A DNA stretch of 64,000 nt from Corynebacterium hindlerae (lineage in GTDB: Bacteria > Actinomycetota > Actinomycetes > Mycobacteriales > Mycobacteriaceae), in the NCBI RefSeq assembly GCF_014117265.1, contig NZ_CP059833.1, forward strand, positions 124,001-188,000, read 5' to 3'. The stretch's first letter is position 1. Each line of letters begins with the position of its first letter. Below are positions 27,621-36,454 of this stretch, one piece after another. Below the pieces are notes generated by a model, which ran no database searches, was not told the origin of the DNA, and saw only the letters and a program-made list of their open reading frames with translations. The translations under genes were made by a program, and so were the position numbers.

Positions 27621-29071
27621 AAACTAGACGAGCCCCCTGCCCCGGAAAACCCAGAGCTGAATGATGTGTTCGTGTTGCTCGACGAGGACTGCTGCGCAGC
27701 GACGTTGTTGTTGTGCCAGCTTTGCATGGCCCAGAACGGCACGAAGTCCGAGTAGCCGTAGCCCGGGCGGTAGTCACGCTCGTAGACCTTGGGGGCTCGG
27801 AGCTGCTCCACTTCTTTGGCATCGCTAAACTGCTGAGCCTTTAGTACCGCGAGGGCTGCCTGGTAATCCTTCAGCAGCCCGGTGTATCGCTCCAGGAAGT
27901 CAGGGGCAGCGGGCTCATCTACCAGTGCGTCAGCGGTGGCGCGGGCTTGGCTTAGGCTCTGGTACAGCCCGGAGTTGGTATTCTTAACCTCGGCTTGAGC
28001 TGCGACAATGTCGGAGCGTAGGGCTGTGGCCTCAACCTGCCGAACATCGACGTCGCCGTGCTCGATGCGGAAAATTGTATCGATGTTCTGCTCCGCGGTG
28101 CCTACTTGCCGTGCGGTCTCGGCGGCGGTGTTGATTCGGTCGGCGTTGGCGAGGATCTGCTTCGGCTCGTCGGAGGCAGTGAGACCGCCGAAGCTGTCCA
28201 CTTGGCTGTGCATGGTCAGGAATCGATCGCGAACCTCTGCCCATTCGTCGCGCATCGTGGCGTGAGCGAGCGGTGAGGTGAGCGAATTGGCGCGGATGTC
28301 GATGCCATCAAGGCGCTGCCCCAAGGAGCCGTACTCCTTTGAAATAAAGGCGAGGTTTTCGCGGGCCTTGGCCAGTTTCATTTCGCGGCTGCGACGTGCG
28401 GCCCCTCCGATACCGACGACGGCAGCTGCGACGCCACCGACCCCTACCCCGGCACCGAGTCCAGCACCGACGCGGTTCTCGACAGCATTGTCGTAGCGAG
28501 CCTCGGCGAGGCCAGCAATGTCGGAGGCTTCATTAGCCCCAGCGAACAGCCCGGCAGGGATGTTGCCGTCCTTCACTCCTGGCTTGATGGCGTTGACAGC
28601 CGCGTCGAGGTGGTTGCCAGACCGCAGATCGAGCACATCAGCGACGTCTTCACCTGCGAAAACGAACGCCTGTCGCGGATTTAACCCAACCCCGACAAAC
28701 AAGGTGCCGTCGGCGAAATGGTCGTCACCGATGAGGTCTGGGTGGTGGTCACGGAGGAAGTTCTCGACGGAGTCATTGACGTTGTCTTTGTTGCGCGCGA
28801 AGACGATGTAGTGGAGTTGTTGCACCGTGGTGGGTGCTTCGATGCGCTCGGCGTCCCGCAGCATGCGCGCTTCGTCTTCATCGCTCAGCACATTGTCAGG
28901 GTCGTGGACTTGGGTGTTCGCTATCCCCCGCTGGGTGGGAGCGGATATCGCGTAGTCAGCGCGTTGTGGTGGGTCGATGGATAGGAACGTGGCCAGGCCC
29001 GCGCCGGTACCTAGTGTGAGTCCCGCGACGAGGGCAGCCCCTGCAATCTTTGCCGGTGATAATGCGCTCAT
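27617..29071 (-). CDS. DUF5129/TPM-domain-like membrane protein
   Basis: 484 residues. An N-terminal hydrophobic segment (IAGAALVAGLTLGTGAGLATFL) is followed by an extracytoplasmic TPM-like domain (ANTQVHDPDNVLSDEDEARML ... GDDHFADGTLFVGVGLNPRQAFVF). A second glycine-rich transmembrane segment lies at about 203-225 (VGAGLGAGVGVGGVAAAVVG), then a long cytoplasmic helical region. The C-terminus is a Ser/Gly tail ending FSGAGGSSSF, common in TPM proteins. The family is widespread in Corynebacterium but its function is not established; TPM proteins have been linked to membrane-protein quality control and photosystem repair elsewhere. It is divergent from the SDR-like gene by 23 bp. Confidence 0.8.
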   Translation of the reverse strand: MSALSPAKIAGAALVAGLTLGTGAGLATFLSIDPPQRADYAISAPTQRGIANTQVHDPDNVLSDEDEARMLRDAERIEAPTTVQQLHYIVFARNKDNVNDSVENFLRDHHPDLIGDDHFADGTLFVGVGLNPRQAFVFAGEDVADVLDLRSGNHLDAAVNAIKPGVKDGNIPAGLFAGANEASDIAGLAEARYDNAVENRVGAGLGAGVGVGGVAAAVVGIGGAARRSREMKLAKARENLAFISKEYGSLGQRLDGIDIRANSLTSPLAHATMRDEWAEVRDRFLTMHSQVDSFGGLTASDEPKQILANADRINTAAETARQVGTAEQNIDTIFRIEHGDVDVRQVEATALRSDIVAAQAEVKNTNSGLYQSLSQARATADALVDEPAAPDFLERYTGLLKDYQAALAVLKAQQFSDAKEVEQLRAPKVYERDYRPGYGYSDFVPFWAMQSWHNNNVAAQQSSSSNTNTSFSSGFSGAGGSSSF

Positions 29072-29094
29072 GCCACGACTATAGTCTTAAATCT

Positions 29095-30552
29095 ATGAGT
29101 ATCGACCCCGCTGATTTACGTACCTGCCTCCGCGTTCTTGAGGAAGCAGGCTCGTTGGATCCCACTTCCCCGGATTCTGTGACGCTGCAACGGGCTGTCG
29201 GAAAGCTTTTCAAGGAGGTCAAGCGCCAGCGGCGGGCGGCGGCCAAGCAGCGGCGTCGTAAAGCAGACGCTGCCGTGCTCGCGCGCACCGCCACCGCCAA
29301 CCCGCAGCGTATCGACGACGAAACCGCCGGGATCCTCGTGCGCCCCGCGGGTTCCGAACCCGTCGTTCTCGAACGAGGAGCTGTCGCCACCCCACATGGT
29401 TGGGCCGGGAAGCTGTACCGATCGCAGAACTGCTATGTGTGCAAACAGCCGTACACGCTGGTCGATTCGTTTCATCACCAACTGTGCCCCGACTGCGCAG
29501 CGGACAACCGGGCCCGCAGAGACGCCCGGGTAGACCTCACAGGCCGGCGGGCGGTGCTCACCGGCGGGCGGGCGAAGATCGGGATGTATATTGCGCTCAA
29601 GCTGCTTCGCGACGGCGCCGACCTCACCATCACCACCCGTTTCCCGCGCGATGCGGCCCGTCGGTTCGCAGCGGTCGGTGACAGTGCAGACTGGCTGGAC
29701 AGGCTCCACATCGTAGGCATTGACCTGCGAAACCCCGTCGCTGTGAGTGAGTTTGCGGCGTCGGTGGTCGCGGCGGGGCCTCTTGACATCCTCATTAACA
29801 ATGCCGCGCAAACGGTGCGGCGCTCACCTGGCGCGTATTCCGGCTTGGTCGCAGCTGAATCCGCACCACTGGAAGGCCCGGCTTGCGAGGTCAAGGTGTT
29901 GTCCATAGGCGATACCGCCGCACTGCACCCGGCTGCCCTCACTGGCGGGACGAGCACCGCGCATGCCCAGGAGCTGGCGCTAGCGGCACTGTCAGGTGGC
30001 GCAGCGTCATTGGAGCGCATTGCCGACGGTACCGCTGTGGACGCCGGTGGCCTCATCCCAGATCTGGGTAGCGCCAACTCCTGGTCGGCCGTCGTTGGCG
30101 ATGTGGATGCGCTTGAGCTGCTGGAGGTGCAGCTGTGCAACCAGACCGCCCCGTTCATCCTCGTGAACGAGCTGCGCCCCGCGCTGGAGGCCGCCACGGC
30201 CCGGCGAAAATACATCGTGAATGTGTCCGCGATGGAGGGAGTGTTCGGGCGGGGATACAAAGGCCCAGGACACCCGCACACCAACATGTCCAAAGCAGCG
30301 CTCAACATGCTCACGCGCACGGCAGCGGGGGAACTCTTTGAACACGGCATCCTCATGACGGCGGTGGATACCGGCTGGATCACCGACGAGCGCCCACACA
30401 CCGTGAAAGAACGCCTCGCGCGGGAAGGATTTCACGCCCCACTTGATCTGGTAGATGGCGCCGCCCGCGTGTACGATCCGATCGTGCAAGGCGAACATGG
30501 CGTCGACCTCTACGGCTGCTTTCTAAAGGATTACCGCCCGCACCCGTGGTAG
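29095..30552 (+). CDS. Zinc-ribbon SDR-like protein with substituted catalytic tyrosine
   Basis: 485 residues from ATG 29095. The N-terminal region is helical and very basic (KRQRRAAAKQRRRKAD, residues 43-58), then a four-cysteine zinc ribbon (C113, C116, C131, C134: CYVC...CPDC). A Rossmann domain follows with TGGRAKIG at 156-163 (in place of TGxxxGIG) and NNAAQT at 236-241 (in place of NNAG). The active site VNVSAMEG is present, but the YxxxK motif reads THTNMSK-like (HPHTNMSK): Lys stays, Tyr is Thr. Oxidoreductase activity is therefore doubtful. It has an 80-residue insertion after NNAAQ. The acetyltransferase follows 9 nt downstream. Confidence 0.82.
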   Translation: MSIDPADLRTCLRVLEEAGSLDPTSPDSVTLQRAVGKLFKEVKRQRRAAAKQRRRKADAAVLARTATANPQRIDDETAGILVRPAGSEPVVLERGAVATPHGWAGKLYRSQNCYVCKQPYTLVDSFHHQLCPDCAADNRARRDARVDLTGRRAVLTGGRAKIGMYIALKLLRDGADLTITTRFPRDAARRFAAVGDSADWLDRLHIVGIDLRNPVAVSEFAASVVAAGPLDILINNAAQTVRRSPGAYSGLVAAESAPLEGPACEVKVLSIGDTAALHPAALTGGTSTAHAQELALAALSGGAASLERIADGTAVDAGGLIPDLGSANSWSAVVGDVDALELLEVQLCNQTAPFILVNELRPALEAATARRKYIVNVSAMEGVFGRGYKGPGHPHTNMSKAALNMLTRTAAGELFEHGILMTAVDTGWITDERPHTVKERLAREGFHAPLDLVDGAARVYDPIVQGEHGVDLYGCFLKDYRPHPW

Positions 30553-30561
30553 CCTGCGGTT

Positions 30562-31134
30562 ATGATTCGTGAAGCTGAGCGTTCGGATATTCCTCACGTT
30601 GCGCGGTTGATGGCAGAGGTATTCGCGGACGATGCGGCATTTCGGAGCTACTTTCAAGGATGTGGTCCGGTAAACCGCGCCGGAGACATGGCCCCTATCT
30701 TCGAGCGCCAGTTGGCAGTGGAGTTTGTTCCCGAGGGCGTCGTGGACCTGTGCTTCGATGGCACGACACTCGTTGGCGCCGCTTGCTGGAATCTCCCAAA
30801 CGACGACCACTGGTTCCACTTCCCTAGCTACGTCGCGATGTATGGTGGCGACGCTTATCGCATGCTGCTTCGCGACGCCCGCTCCATGTCCTACCACCCC
30901 ACCGAACCGCACTGGTATCTCTACGCACTGGCGGTCTCTCCCGCAGCTCAGGGCAAAGGTGTCGGTTCGAGGCTGCTCAGGCACGGATTAGAGCGCGCTA
31001 CAGGGCTGGTCTACTTGGAAGCGACCACCCCGGGATCGCAGCGGCTCTATGAGAGGTTCGGTTTCTCTGTAACACGGCAAATCCCCACCACTGACCCGCA
31101 GGTCACAGAGATGGGGATGGTACTGCGTCGATAA
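30562..31134 (+). CDS. GNAT-family N-acetyltransferase
   Basis: 190 residues with the GNAT acetyl-CoA-binding motif A: YLYALAVSPAAQGKGVGSRLL (Q/RxxGxG/A) in the second half, and the C-terminal motif B LYERFGFSVT. The N-terminus MIREAERSDIPHVARLM is typical. Cytosolic. Only 9 nt separate it from the SDR-like gene, so they share a transcript. The substrate is unknown. Confidence 0.88.
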   Translation: MIREAERSDIPHVARLMAEVFADDAAFRSYFQGCGPVNRAGDMAPIFERQLAVEFVPEGVVDLCFDGTTLVGAACWNLPNDDHWFHFPSYVAMYGGDAYRMLLRDARSMSYHPTEPHWYLYALAVSPAAQGKGVGSRLLRHGLERATGLVYLEATTPGSQRLYERFGFSVTRQIPTTDPQVTEMGMVLRR

Positions 31135-31136
31135 GC

Positions 31137-31550
31137 CTAGTGCTGCTCGTTCGGATCGTTGTCCGCGTCCTCCTTGGTGGCGTGGACGGTGCCTGGGAGG
31201 TGATCCGGGGCGGCGTAGATTGAGTAGACCTTCAGTGGCTCGTCGCCTTCGTTGACCACGTTGTGCCACTTGCCGGCCGGGACAAAGATAGCCCAGTCGT
31301 CCTCCACGACCTGATCAATGTCGAGGTTGTTTTCGTCGGCGCCGATCATCACATGACCCTTACCAGCCTCGACGCGGAGGAACTGGTCGTGATCATCGTG
31401 GACTTCAGCGCCAATCTCGCCACCGGCAGGGATGCTCATGACAGTCATCTGCAGGTGCTTGCCGGTCCAGAGGGTGTCACGGAAATTCTCGTTATCCGTG
31501 GTTGCCTTTTCGATATCCAGGACATAAGGGTTGGGGCCGTGGTCAGCCAT
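31137..31550 (-). CDS. Small single-domain cupin protein
   Basis: 137 residues forming one cupin barrel. Motif 1 is GAEVHDDHDQFLRVEAGKG, with a slightly wider His spacing than the classical HxH. Motif 2 is PAGKWHNVVN, an exact match to PxG-x2-H-x3-N. Three His and a Glu could bind a metal. Similar proteins are annotated only as cupin domain-containing. ATG 31550 has AAAGGAG upstream. The acidic C-terminus (KEDADNDPNEQH) is unusual. It converges on the GNAT gene. Confidence 0.85.
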   Translation of the reverse strand: MADHGPNPYVLDIEKATTDNENFRDTLWTGKHLQMTVMSIPAGGEIGAEVHDDHDQFLRVEAGKGHVMIGADENNLDIDQVVEDDWAIFVPAGKWHNVVNEGDEPLKVYSIYAAPDHLPGTVHATKEDADNDPNEQH

Positions 31551-31652
31551 GATTGAACTCCTTTGTTATTGGGTGCAGATGGTGCCCATTGTACTTAAAC
31601 TTCATTCGAACAGGTGTGCTAGTTTTCTTCCGGTTGTGTCCGGCCCAATTTT

Positions 31653-31658
31653 TATAAT
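31653..31658 (+). promoter_or_regulatory. -10 element of the DUF222/HNH gene
   Basis: A perfect TATAAT lies 6 nt before the ATG at 31665, so transcription would begin at or next to the A of the start codon (leaderless mRNA). No good -35 is visible. Confidence 0.55.
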
Positions 31659-31664
31659 GGGGCC

Positions 31665-33065
31665 ATGAACACATTAGAGCAGGTCAAGCAAGGCTTCGTG
31701 GACGCGATAGCGGCGCAACGGGCAGCCTTTGACGTGCTCGAACATCATGCCATGGATGCTGAACAGTTGTGGCAGATTCTCGATCTTACGCGCGAACTAG
31801 AGCGACTCGCCCAACTTACTACCCTGTACGCCCTCCGGGAGCTAGTCAACGAACGCGAGGTTTTTCCGAGGACGGCAGGAGGGTCAAACAAACTCAGGCA
31901 TGTCGGGAGGTTCTCCCGAGCCGAACTACGGAATTACCTACGCATCGCTGAGGACGTCTTTGAAAAGCCACCGTTTCTCGGTAGTCCCGACACCTCCCCG
32001 GCCGCGCACCCGCATACTGCACAAGGAATGCGTGAAGGGCTGTTCGGCGTCGAATCCGCTGTAGAAATATCCAAGACAATGGCGGCGTTGCCCGACGACA
32101 TCACCGCCGAGGTCCGCGCCCATGTCGAAGCCATGATGGCAGGGTTCGCCACCGAGCTTGCTCCGGACGACCTCCGGTCGGCTGGCCAAAAAATCCTTCA
32201 AGGACTCGCCGCGGATTCTGAACCAGCCGACGACAACCGCCGCAAGCTTCGCGACGCCACACTGTCCCGCCAGGGCGCTGACCTGATGTCTAGCCTCTAC
32301 GTCACTGCAACACCGGAGCTCCACGCCCTGCTGAGCAGGCTGTTCGCTGACTACGCTGGCCCCGGTGACCTGCTCCCGGCTGGAGAAAAAGACCACGATG
32401 ACCGCTTCGCCGGGCAACGCCGTCACGACGCGCTTGTCGCAGCACTCAAATGCGCCCTGGGGCCGGGTGGAGCTATGACTCCCACCAGAGGATGCTCGAC
32501 AGTCGTCGCCACCATGTCTATCGAACAGCTCGCCCACGCTGCAGGGCCCGTTGCGACAGACGTAGGCACTCTCCTGCCAATCCCCGACCTGATTAGGCTC
32601 GGAGCTGACAAAAACGCCTTTCTTGCCCTCCTAGAAGAAGGCACCGGCAACCTGATCGAACTCGGGAAATTCAAACGAACTGCAGACCTCCACGCCTACC
32701 TCGGACTCGTCGCAGCCCAGGGCGGAGACATGACGCCAGGCTCCAACCTGCCTGCGGCCATGTGCGAAATCCACCACATCTGCGCCTGGCGCTACGGCGG
32801 ACGGTCAACCGGCGACAATCTCACCTTGATCGGTCACGCCACCCACCGAAACACCGACGATGCTCAGGAAGACCCCGACAAGTGGTGGACCTACTGTTCC
32901 AAAACAGGCCACCTGCTGTGGCGGCCCCCGAAACACATCGACCCGCACAGAACACCGCGCATCAATATCAGCCCCCACACCTGGTTTAACCCAGGACAGA
33001 TGATGCGACTCTTCGGCGCGGCACCACCAGGAACTACCTGCCAGCACTGCGCCCAAGCAGCCTAG
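31665..33065 (+). CDS. DUF222 / HNH endonuclease-domain protein (REP13E12-like)
   Basis: 466 residues. The N-terminal two thirds is the helical DUF222 domain (ELERLAQLTTLYALRELVNE...). The C-terminal HNH domain reads CEIHHICAWRYGGRSTGDNLTLIGHATHRNTDD, with the HH, N and H of a beta-beta-alpha-metal nuclease. Two further Cys pairs (YCSKTG, CQHC) may hold structural zinc. Members of this family occur in many copies in actinobacteria and include the 13E12 repeat proteins of M. tuberculosis, which behave as mobile or recombinogenic genes. No flanking repeats are visible here. The 3' end overlaps meaB by 4 nt. Confidence 0.88.
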   Translation: MNTLEQVKQGFVDAIAAQRAAFDVLEHHAMDAEQLWQILDLTRELERLAQLTTLYALRELVNEREVFPRTAGGSNKLRHVGRFSRAELRNYLRIAEDVFEKPPFLGSPDTSPAAHPHTAQGMREGLFGVESAVEISKTMAALPDDITAEVRAHVEAMMAGFATELAPDDLRSAGQKILQGLAADSEPADDNRRKLRDATLSRQGADLMSSLYVTATPELHALLSRLFADYAGPGDLLPAGEKDHDDRFAGQRRHDALVAALKCALGPGGAMTPTRGCSTVVATMSIEQLAHAAGPVATDVGTLLPIPDLIRLGADKNAFLALLEEGTGNLIELGKFKRTADLHAYLGLVAAQGGDMTPGSNLPAAMCEIHHICAWRYGGRSTGDNLTLIGHATHRNTDDAQEDPDKWWTYCSKTGHLLWRPPKHIDPHRTPRINISPHTWFNPGQMMRLFGAAPPGTTCQHCAQAA

Positions 33066-34153
33066 TCGCCAGTAGCTCCATCAAAGGCACGCAAGATCTC
33101 CTCCGCAGCCAGCGTAGGAGTAATCTCGCCGTGCCGTAGTTGCGTTTCCACGGATTCACGGGCTGCCACCACATCCGGGTTAGTGTTGAGACGCTGCAAC
33201 AAGGTCTCATGCACCATCGACCACATCCAACCCACCTGTTGTTCCCGGCGACGATGCTCAAACTGACCGGACTCACGCATCACCTTGTGGTGCTCCTGAA
33301 CGTGACCCCAGAACTCCTCGAGCCCTTCATTCTCCACAGCTGACATGGTGATTGTTGGTGGGTGCCACAAGGAATCCTCGGGACGCACCATCCGCATCGC
33401 AGCCGCCAGCTCGCGGGCAGCTCGCTTCGCCTGTTTCAGGTTCGGCCCGTCGGCCTTATTGATGGCCACGATCTCAGCCATCTCCAGCACGCCCTTCTTA
33501 ATGCCCTGGAGCTGGTCTCCCGCGCCCGCGAGCGCAAGGAAACAGAACACATCCACCATCTGAGACACCGCCACCTCGGACTGGCCCACACCAACGGTCT
33601 CCACGATGATGATGTCAAATCCCGCGGCCTCGAACACCACCATAGATTCCCGTGTCGCCTTCGCCACACCTCCAAGGGTGCCGGCGGACGGCGATGGACG
33701 AATGAACGCATTGTCCTCGGCGGACAGCTTTGCCATCCGGGTCTTATCACCCAGGATGGAGCCACGAGTCTTTGTGGAAGAGGGGTCGATAGCTAAGACC
33801 GCTACCTTGTGGCCCTCCTTGATCAGCTTCATTCCCAGTGACTCGATCGTGGTGGATTTACCTACACCAGGAACACCGGTGAGGCCGACGCGGAGTGCGT
33901 TTCCGGAGTGCGGCAGCAGCTTGACCAGCAGCTCTTGTGCCAAAACGCGGTGTGCCGGGGCCGTAGATTCCAGCAGGGTCACTGCCCGCGCCATCTGGGT
34001 GCGATCCCCCGCCAGCACAGCCTCATACAGCTGGTCTACGTCGATGCGCCGACGGGCACGCTTAACTGCTTCCGGGGCAACCGCCATGCCGACGTCCGTG
34101 CCCGCGGTCGTGGTGAGGGAACCGAGAGAATGCTCGAGGAAGTTGCTGGACAT
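33062..34153 (-). CDS. meaB: Methylmalonyl-CoA mutase G-protein chaperone MeaB
   Basis: GTPase that gates cobalamin loading of, and protects, methylmalonyl-CoA mutase; 363 residues. P-loop GVPGVGKST at about residue 91; switch and Walker B region KVAVLAIDPSSTKTRGSILGD and DIIIVETVGVGQSE; base-recognition NKADGPN. The C-terminal dimerisation arm ends EEILRAFDGATGD. AGGAG lies 11 nt before the ATG. It is downstream of mutB on the same strand, with an intergenic hairpin that could lower its expression. Confidence 0.96.
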   Translation of the reverse strand: MSSNFLEHSLGSLTTTAGTDVGMAVAPEAVKRARRRIDVDQLYEAVLAGDRTQMARAVTLLESTAPAHRVLAQELLVKLLPHSGNALRVGLTGVPGVGKSTTIESLGMKLIKEGHKVAVLAIDPSSTKTRGSILGDKTRMAKLSAEDNAFIRPSPSAGTLGGVAKATRESMVVFEAAGFDIIIVETVGVGQSEVAVSQMVDVFCFLALAGAGDQLQGIKKGVLEMAEIVAINKADGPNLKQAKRAARELAAAMRMVRPEDSLWHPPTITMSAVENEGLEEFWGHVQEHHKVMRESGQFEHRRREQQVGWMWSMVHETLLQRLNTNPDVVAARESVETQLRHGEITPTLAAEEILRAFDGATGD

Positions 34154-34189
34154 TATGGGGTGCGCTCCTAGTGGCGTCGAAAAGCGAGC

Positions 34190-34216
34190 GGGGGCGACGC
34201 ACTGTGCGCCACCCCC
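34190..34216 (-). terminator. GC-rich stem-loop between mutB and meaB
   Basis: 12-bp stem GGGGGCGACGCA / TGCGCCACCCCC with two G-T pairs and a 3-nt loop; the minus strand continues GCTCGCTTTTCG. It lies 28 nt after the mutB stop and 37 nt before meaB, and could act as a leaky terminator or an RNA-stability element. Confidence 0.55.
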
Positions 34217-34243
34217 GAATGATTGCTGGTGTTTGAGGCTGTA

Positions 34244-36448
34244 TTAGGCGTCGACGTTCAGGTCAAAGCCCAGGTTGGCCGACAGCTTTGTCATCATGTC
34301 GATCGCAGACTCCGCGATGACGGTGCCCGGTGGGTAGATCGCAGAAGCGCCCATATCGTACAGCTCCTGGAAGTCACCCGGTGGGATCACACCACCAACG
34401 ATGATCATGATGTCTTCGCGGCCCAGCTTGGCCAGTTCCTCCTTCAGCGCAGGAACCAAGGTCAGGTGGCCTGCTGCCAGGGAGGACACGCCCACCACGT
34501 GGACGTCAGCGTCGACAGCGCTACGAGCTGCCTCCGCAGGGGTCTGGAATAGCGGTCCAACATCAACGTCCATGCCGAGGTCAGCGTAGGCGGATGCGAC
34601 GACCTTCTGACCACGGTCGTGGCCATCCTGGCCCATCTTGGCGATGAAGATACGGGGACGACGGCCCTCTTCCTTCTCGAAAGCGTCGGCCATGGCGATG
34701 GCCTTGGCAACGTTAGACACGGTGCCTTCCTTTCCGACCTCGTCCTTGTAGACGCCGGACAGGGTCTTGATCTCAGCCTCATGGCGGCCGAAGACCTTCT
34801 CCAAAGCCATGGAGATCTCACCAACGGTAGCCTTGGCGCGGGCGGCATCCACGGCCAGCTTCAGCAGGTTGGATTCCAGATCGCCCGGCTCGCGCTCCTC
34901 AGTAGCAGCAGCGGCGGTCAGGGCATCCAGGGTGCGCTGCACCTCGTGCTCATCGCGCTCAGCACGCAGGCGCTCCAGCTTCTCCAGCTGCTCCGCACGC
35001 ACCTTGGAGTTCTCCACCTTGAGAACTTCAATCTGCTCGTCTTCCTCAACGATGTACTTGTTCACACCAATGAGGGCCTGGCGGCCAGAGTCAATACGAG
35101 CCTGGGTACGGGCAGCGGATTCCTCAATGCGTAGCTTCGGAATACCTTCGACGGTTGCCTGTGCCATGCCACCCGCAGCCTCAACCTCTTCGATGTGCTT
35201 ACGTGCGCGGTTAGCCAGCTCATTGGTCAGCCATTCGATGTAGTAGGAACCAGCCCATGGGTCCACTGGACGGGTGGTGCCGGACTCCTGCTGCAGCAAC
35301 AACTGGGTGTTACGAGCGATACGAGCCGAGAAGTCAGTCGGCAGAGCCAGTGCCTCATCCAGAGCGTTGGTGTGCAGCGACTGGGTGTGGCCCTGGGTCG
35401 CGGCCATCGCCTCGATCGCAGTACGGGAGACGTTGTTGAAGACGTCCTGTGCGGTCAGCGACCAACCAGAGGTCTGGGAGTGGGTACGCAGCGACTGGGA
35501 CTTCGGGTTCTTCGGGTCGAACTTAGCCACCAGCTCGCTCCACAGTAGACGGCCGGCGCGCAGCTTAGCGATCTCCATGAAGGTGTACATGGAAATGCCC
35601 CAGAAGAAGGACAGACGCGGAGCGAACTTATCCACGTCCAGGCCAACTTCCTTACCCGCGCGGATGTACTCGATGCCGTCGGCAAGCGTGTAGGCGAGCT
35701 CGAGGTCAGCGGTAGCGCCCGCCTCCTGGATGTGGTAGCCGGAGATGGAGATGGAGTTGAAGCGAGGCATCTTCAGCGAGGTGTACTCGAAGATGTTCGA
35801 GATGATCCGCATCGATGGCTTCGGCGGGTAGATGTAGGTGTTACGAACCATGAACTCCTTCAGAATGTCGTTCTGAATGGTTCCGGCAAGCTGCTCCGGG
35901 GTCACGCCCTGTTCCTCGGCCGCCACGATGTACAGCGCGAGGATCGGCAGCACAGCGCCGTTCATGGTCATGGACACGGACACGTTGCCGAGGTCGATAC
36001 CTTCGAACAGCTGGCGCATGTCCAGGATGGAGTCGATAGCCACGCCGGCCATACCGACGTCACCGACCACACGCTCGTTGTCAGAGTCGTAACCGCGGTG
36101 GGTAGCCAGGTCGAATGCGACCGACAGGCCCTTCTGACCAGCCGCTAGGTTGCGACGGTAGAACGCGTTGGACTCGGCTGCAGTGGAGAAACCAGCGTAC
36201 TGGCGAATCGTCCATGGCTGGTTGGTGTACATGGTTGGGTATGGGCCACGCATGAATGGCGCAATACCAGGGAAGGAATCAATGGGGTGTCCCTTGGCAG
36301 CGGCCGCGTCGCGGTCGGAGCGGGTGTACACACGCTTAACGTCAATGCCTTCCGGCGTAGACCAAACCTGGCCATCAGCAGGGGGCTCAGTCTGAGCAGC
36401 CGCGTCGGAAGTGCGTGGCACCTCAGCGAAATTCGGGATAGTAGTCAT
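34244..36448 (-). CDS. mutB: Methylmalonyl-CoA mutase, large (catalytic) subunit
   Basis: Adenosylcobalamin-dependent interconversion of (R)-methylmalonyl-CoA and succinyl-CoA, linking propionyl-CoA and odd-chain/branched substrates to the TCA cycle. 734 residues: TIM barrel with [21 protein letters not shown] (substrate Tyr region) and a C-terminal B12 domain with DGHDRGQK at about residue 607 supplying the lower-ligand His. The gap to mutA is 6 nt, so the heterodimer is made from one message. Confidence 0.97.
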   Translation of the reverse strand: MTTIPNFAEVPRTSDAAAQTEPPADGQVWSTPEGIDVKRVYTRSDRDAAAAKGHPIDSFPGIAPFMRGPYPTMYTNQPWTIRQYAGFSTAAESNAFYRRNLAAGQKGLSVAFDLATHRGYDSDNERVVGDVGMAGVAIDSILDMRQLFEGIDLGNVSVSMTMNGAVLPILALYIVAAEEQGVTPEQLAGTIQNDILKEFMVRNTYIYPPKPSMRIISNIFEYTSLKMPRFNSISISGYHIQEAGATADLELAYTLADGIEYIRAGKEVGLDVDKFAPRLSFFWGISMYTFMEIAKLRAGRLLWSELVAKFDPKNPKSQSLRTHSQTSGWSLTAQDVFNNVSRTAIEAMAATQGHTQSLHTNALDEALALPTDFSARIARNTQLLLQQESGTTRPVDPWAGSYYIEWLTNELANRARKHIEEVEAAGGMAQATVEGIPKLRIEESAARTQARIDSGRQALIGVNKYIVEEDEQIEVLKVENSKVRAEQLEKLERLRAERDEHEVQRTLDALTAAAATEEREPGDLESNLLKLAVDAARAKATVGEISMALEKVFGRHEAEIKTLSGVYKDEVGKEGTVSNVAKAIAMADAFEKEEGRRPRIFIAKMGQDGHDRGQKVVASAYADLGMDVDVGPLFQTPAEAARSAVDADVHVVGVSSLAAGHLTLVPALKEELAKLGREDIMIIVGGVIPPGDFQELYDMGASAIYPPGTVIAESAIDMMTKLSANLGFDLNVDA

Positions 36449-36454
36449 ATTTCC

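Noticed and set aside
31665..33065. DUF222/HNH gene as part of a group I/II intron or homing element
   Set aside because: No intron structure, flanking repeat or interrupted host gene is visible; it stands as an independent gene.
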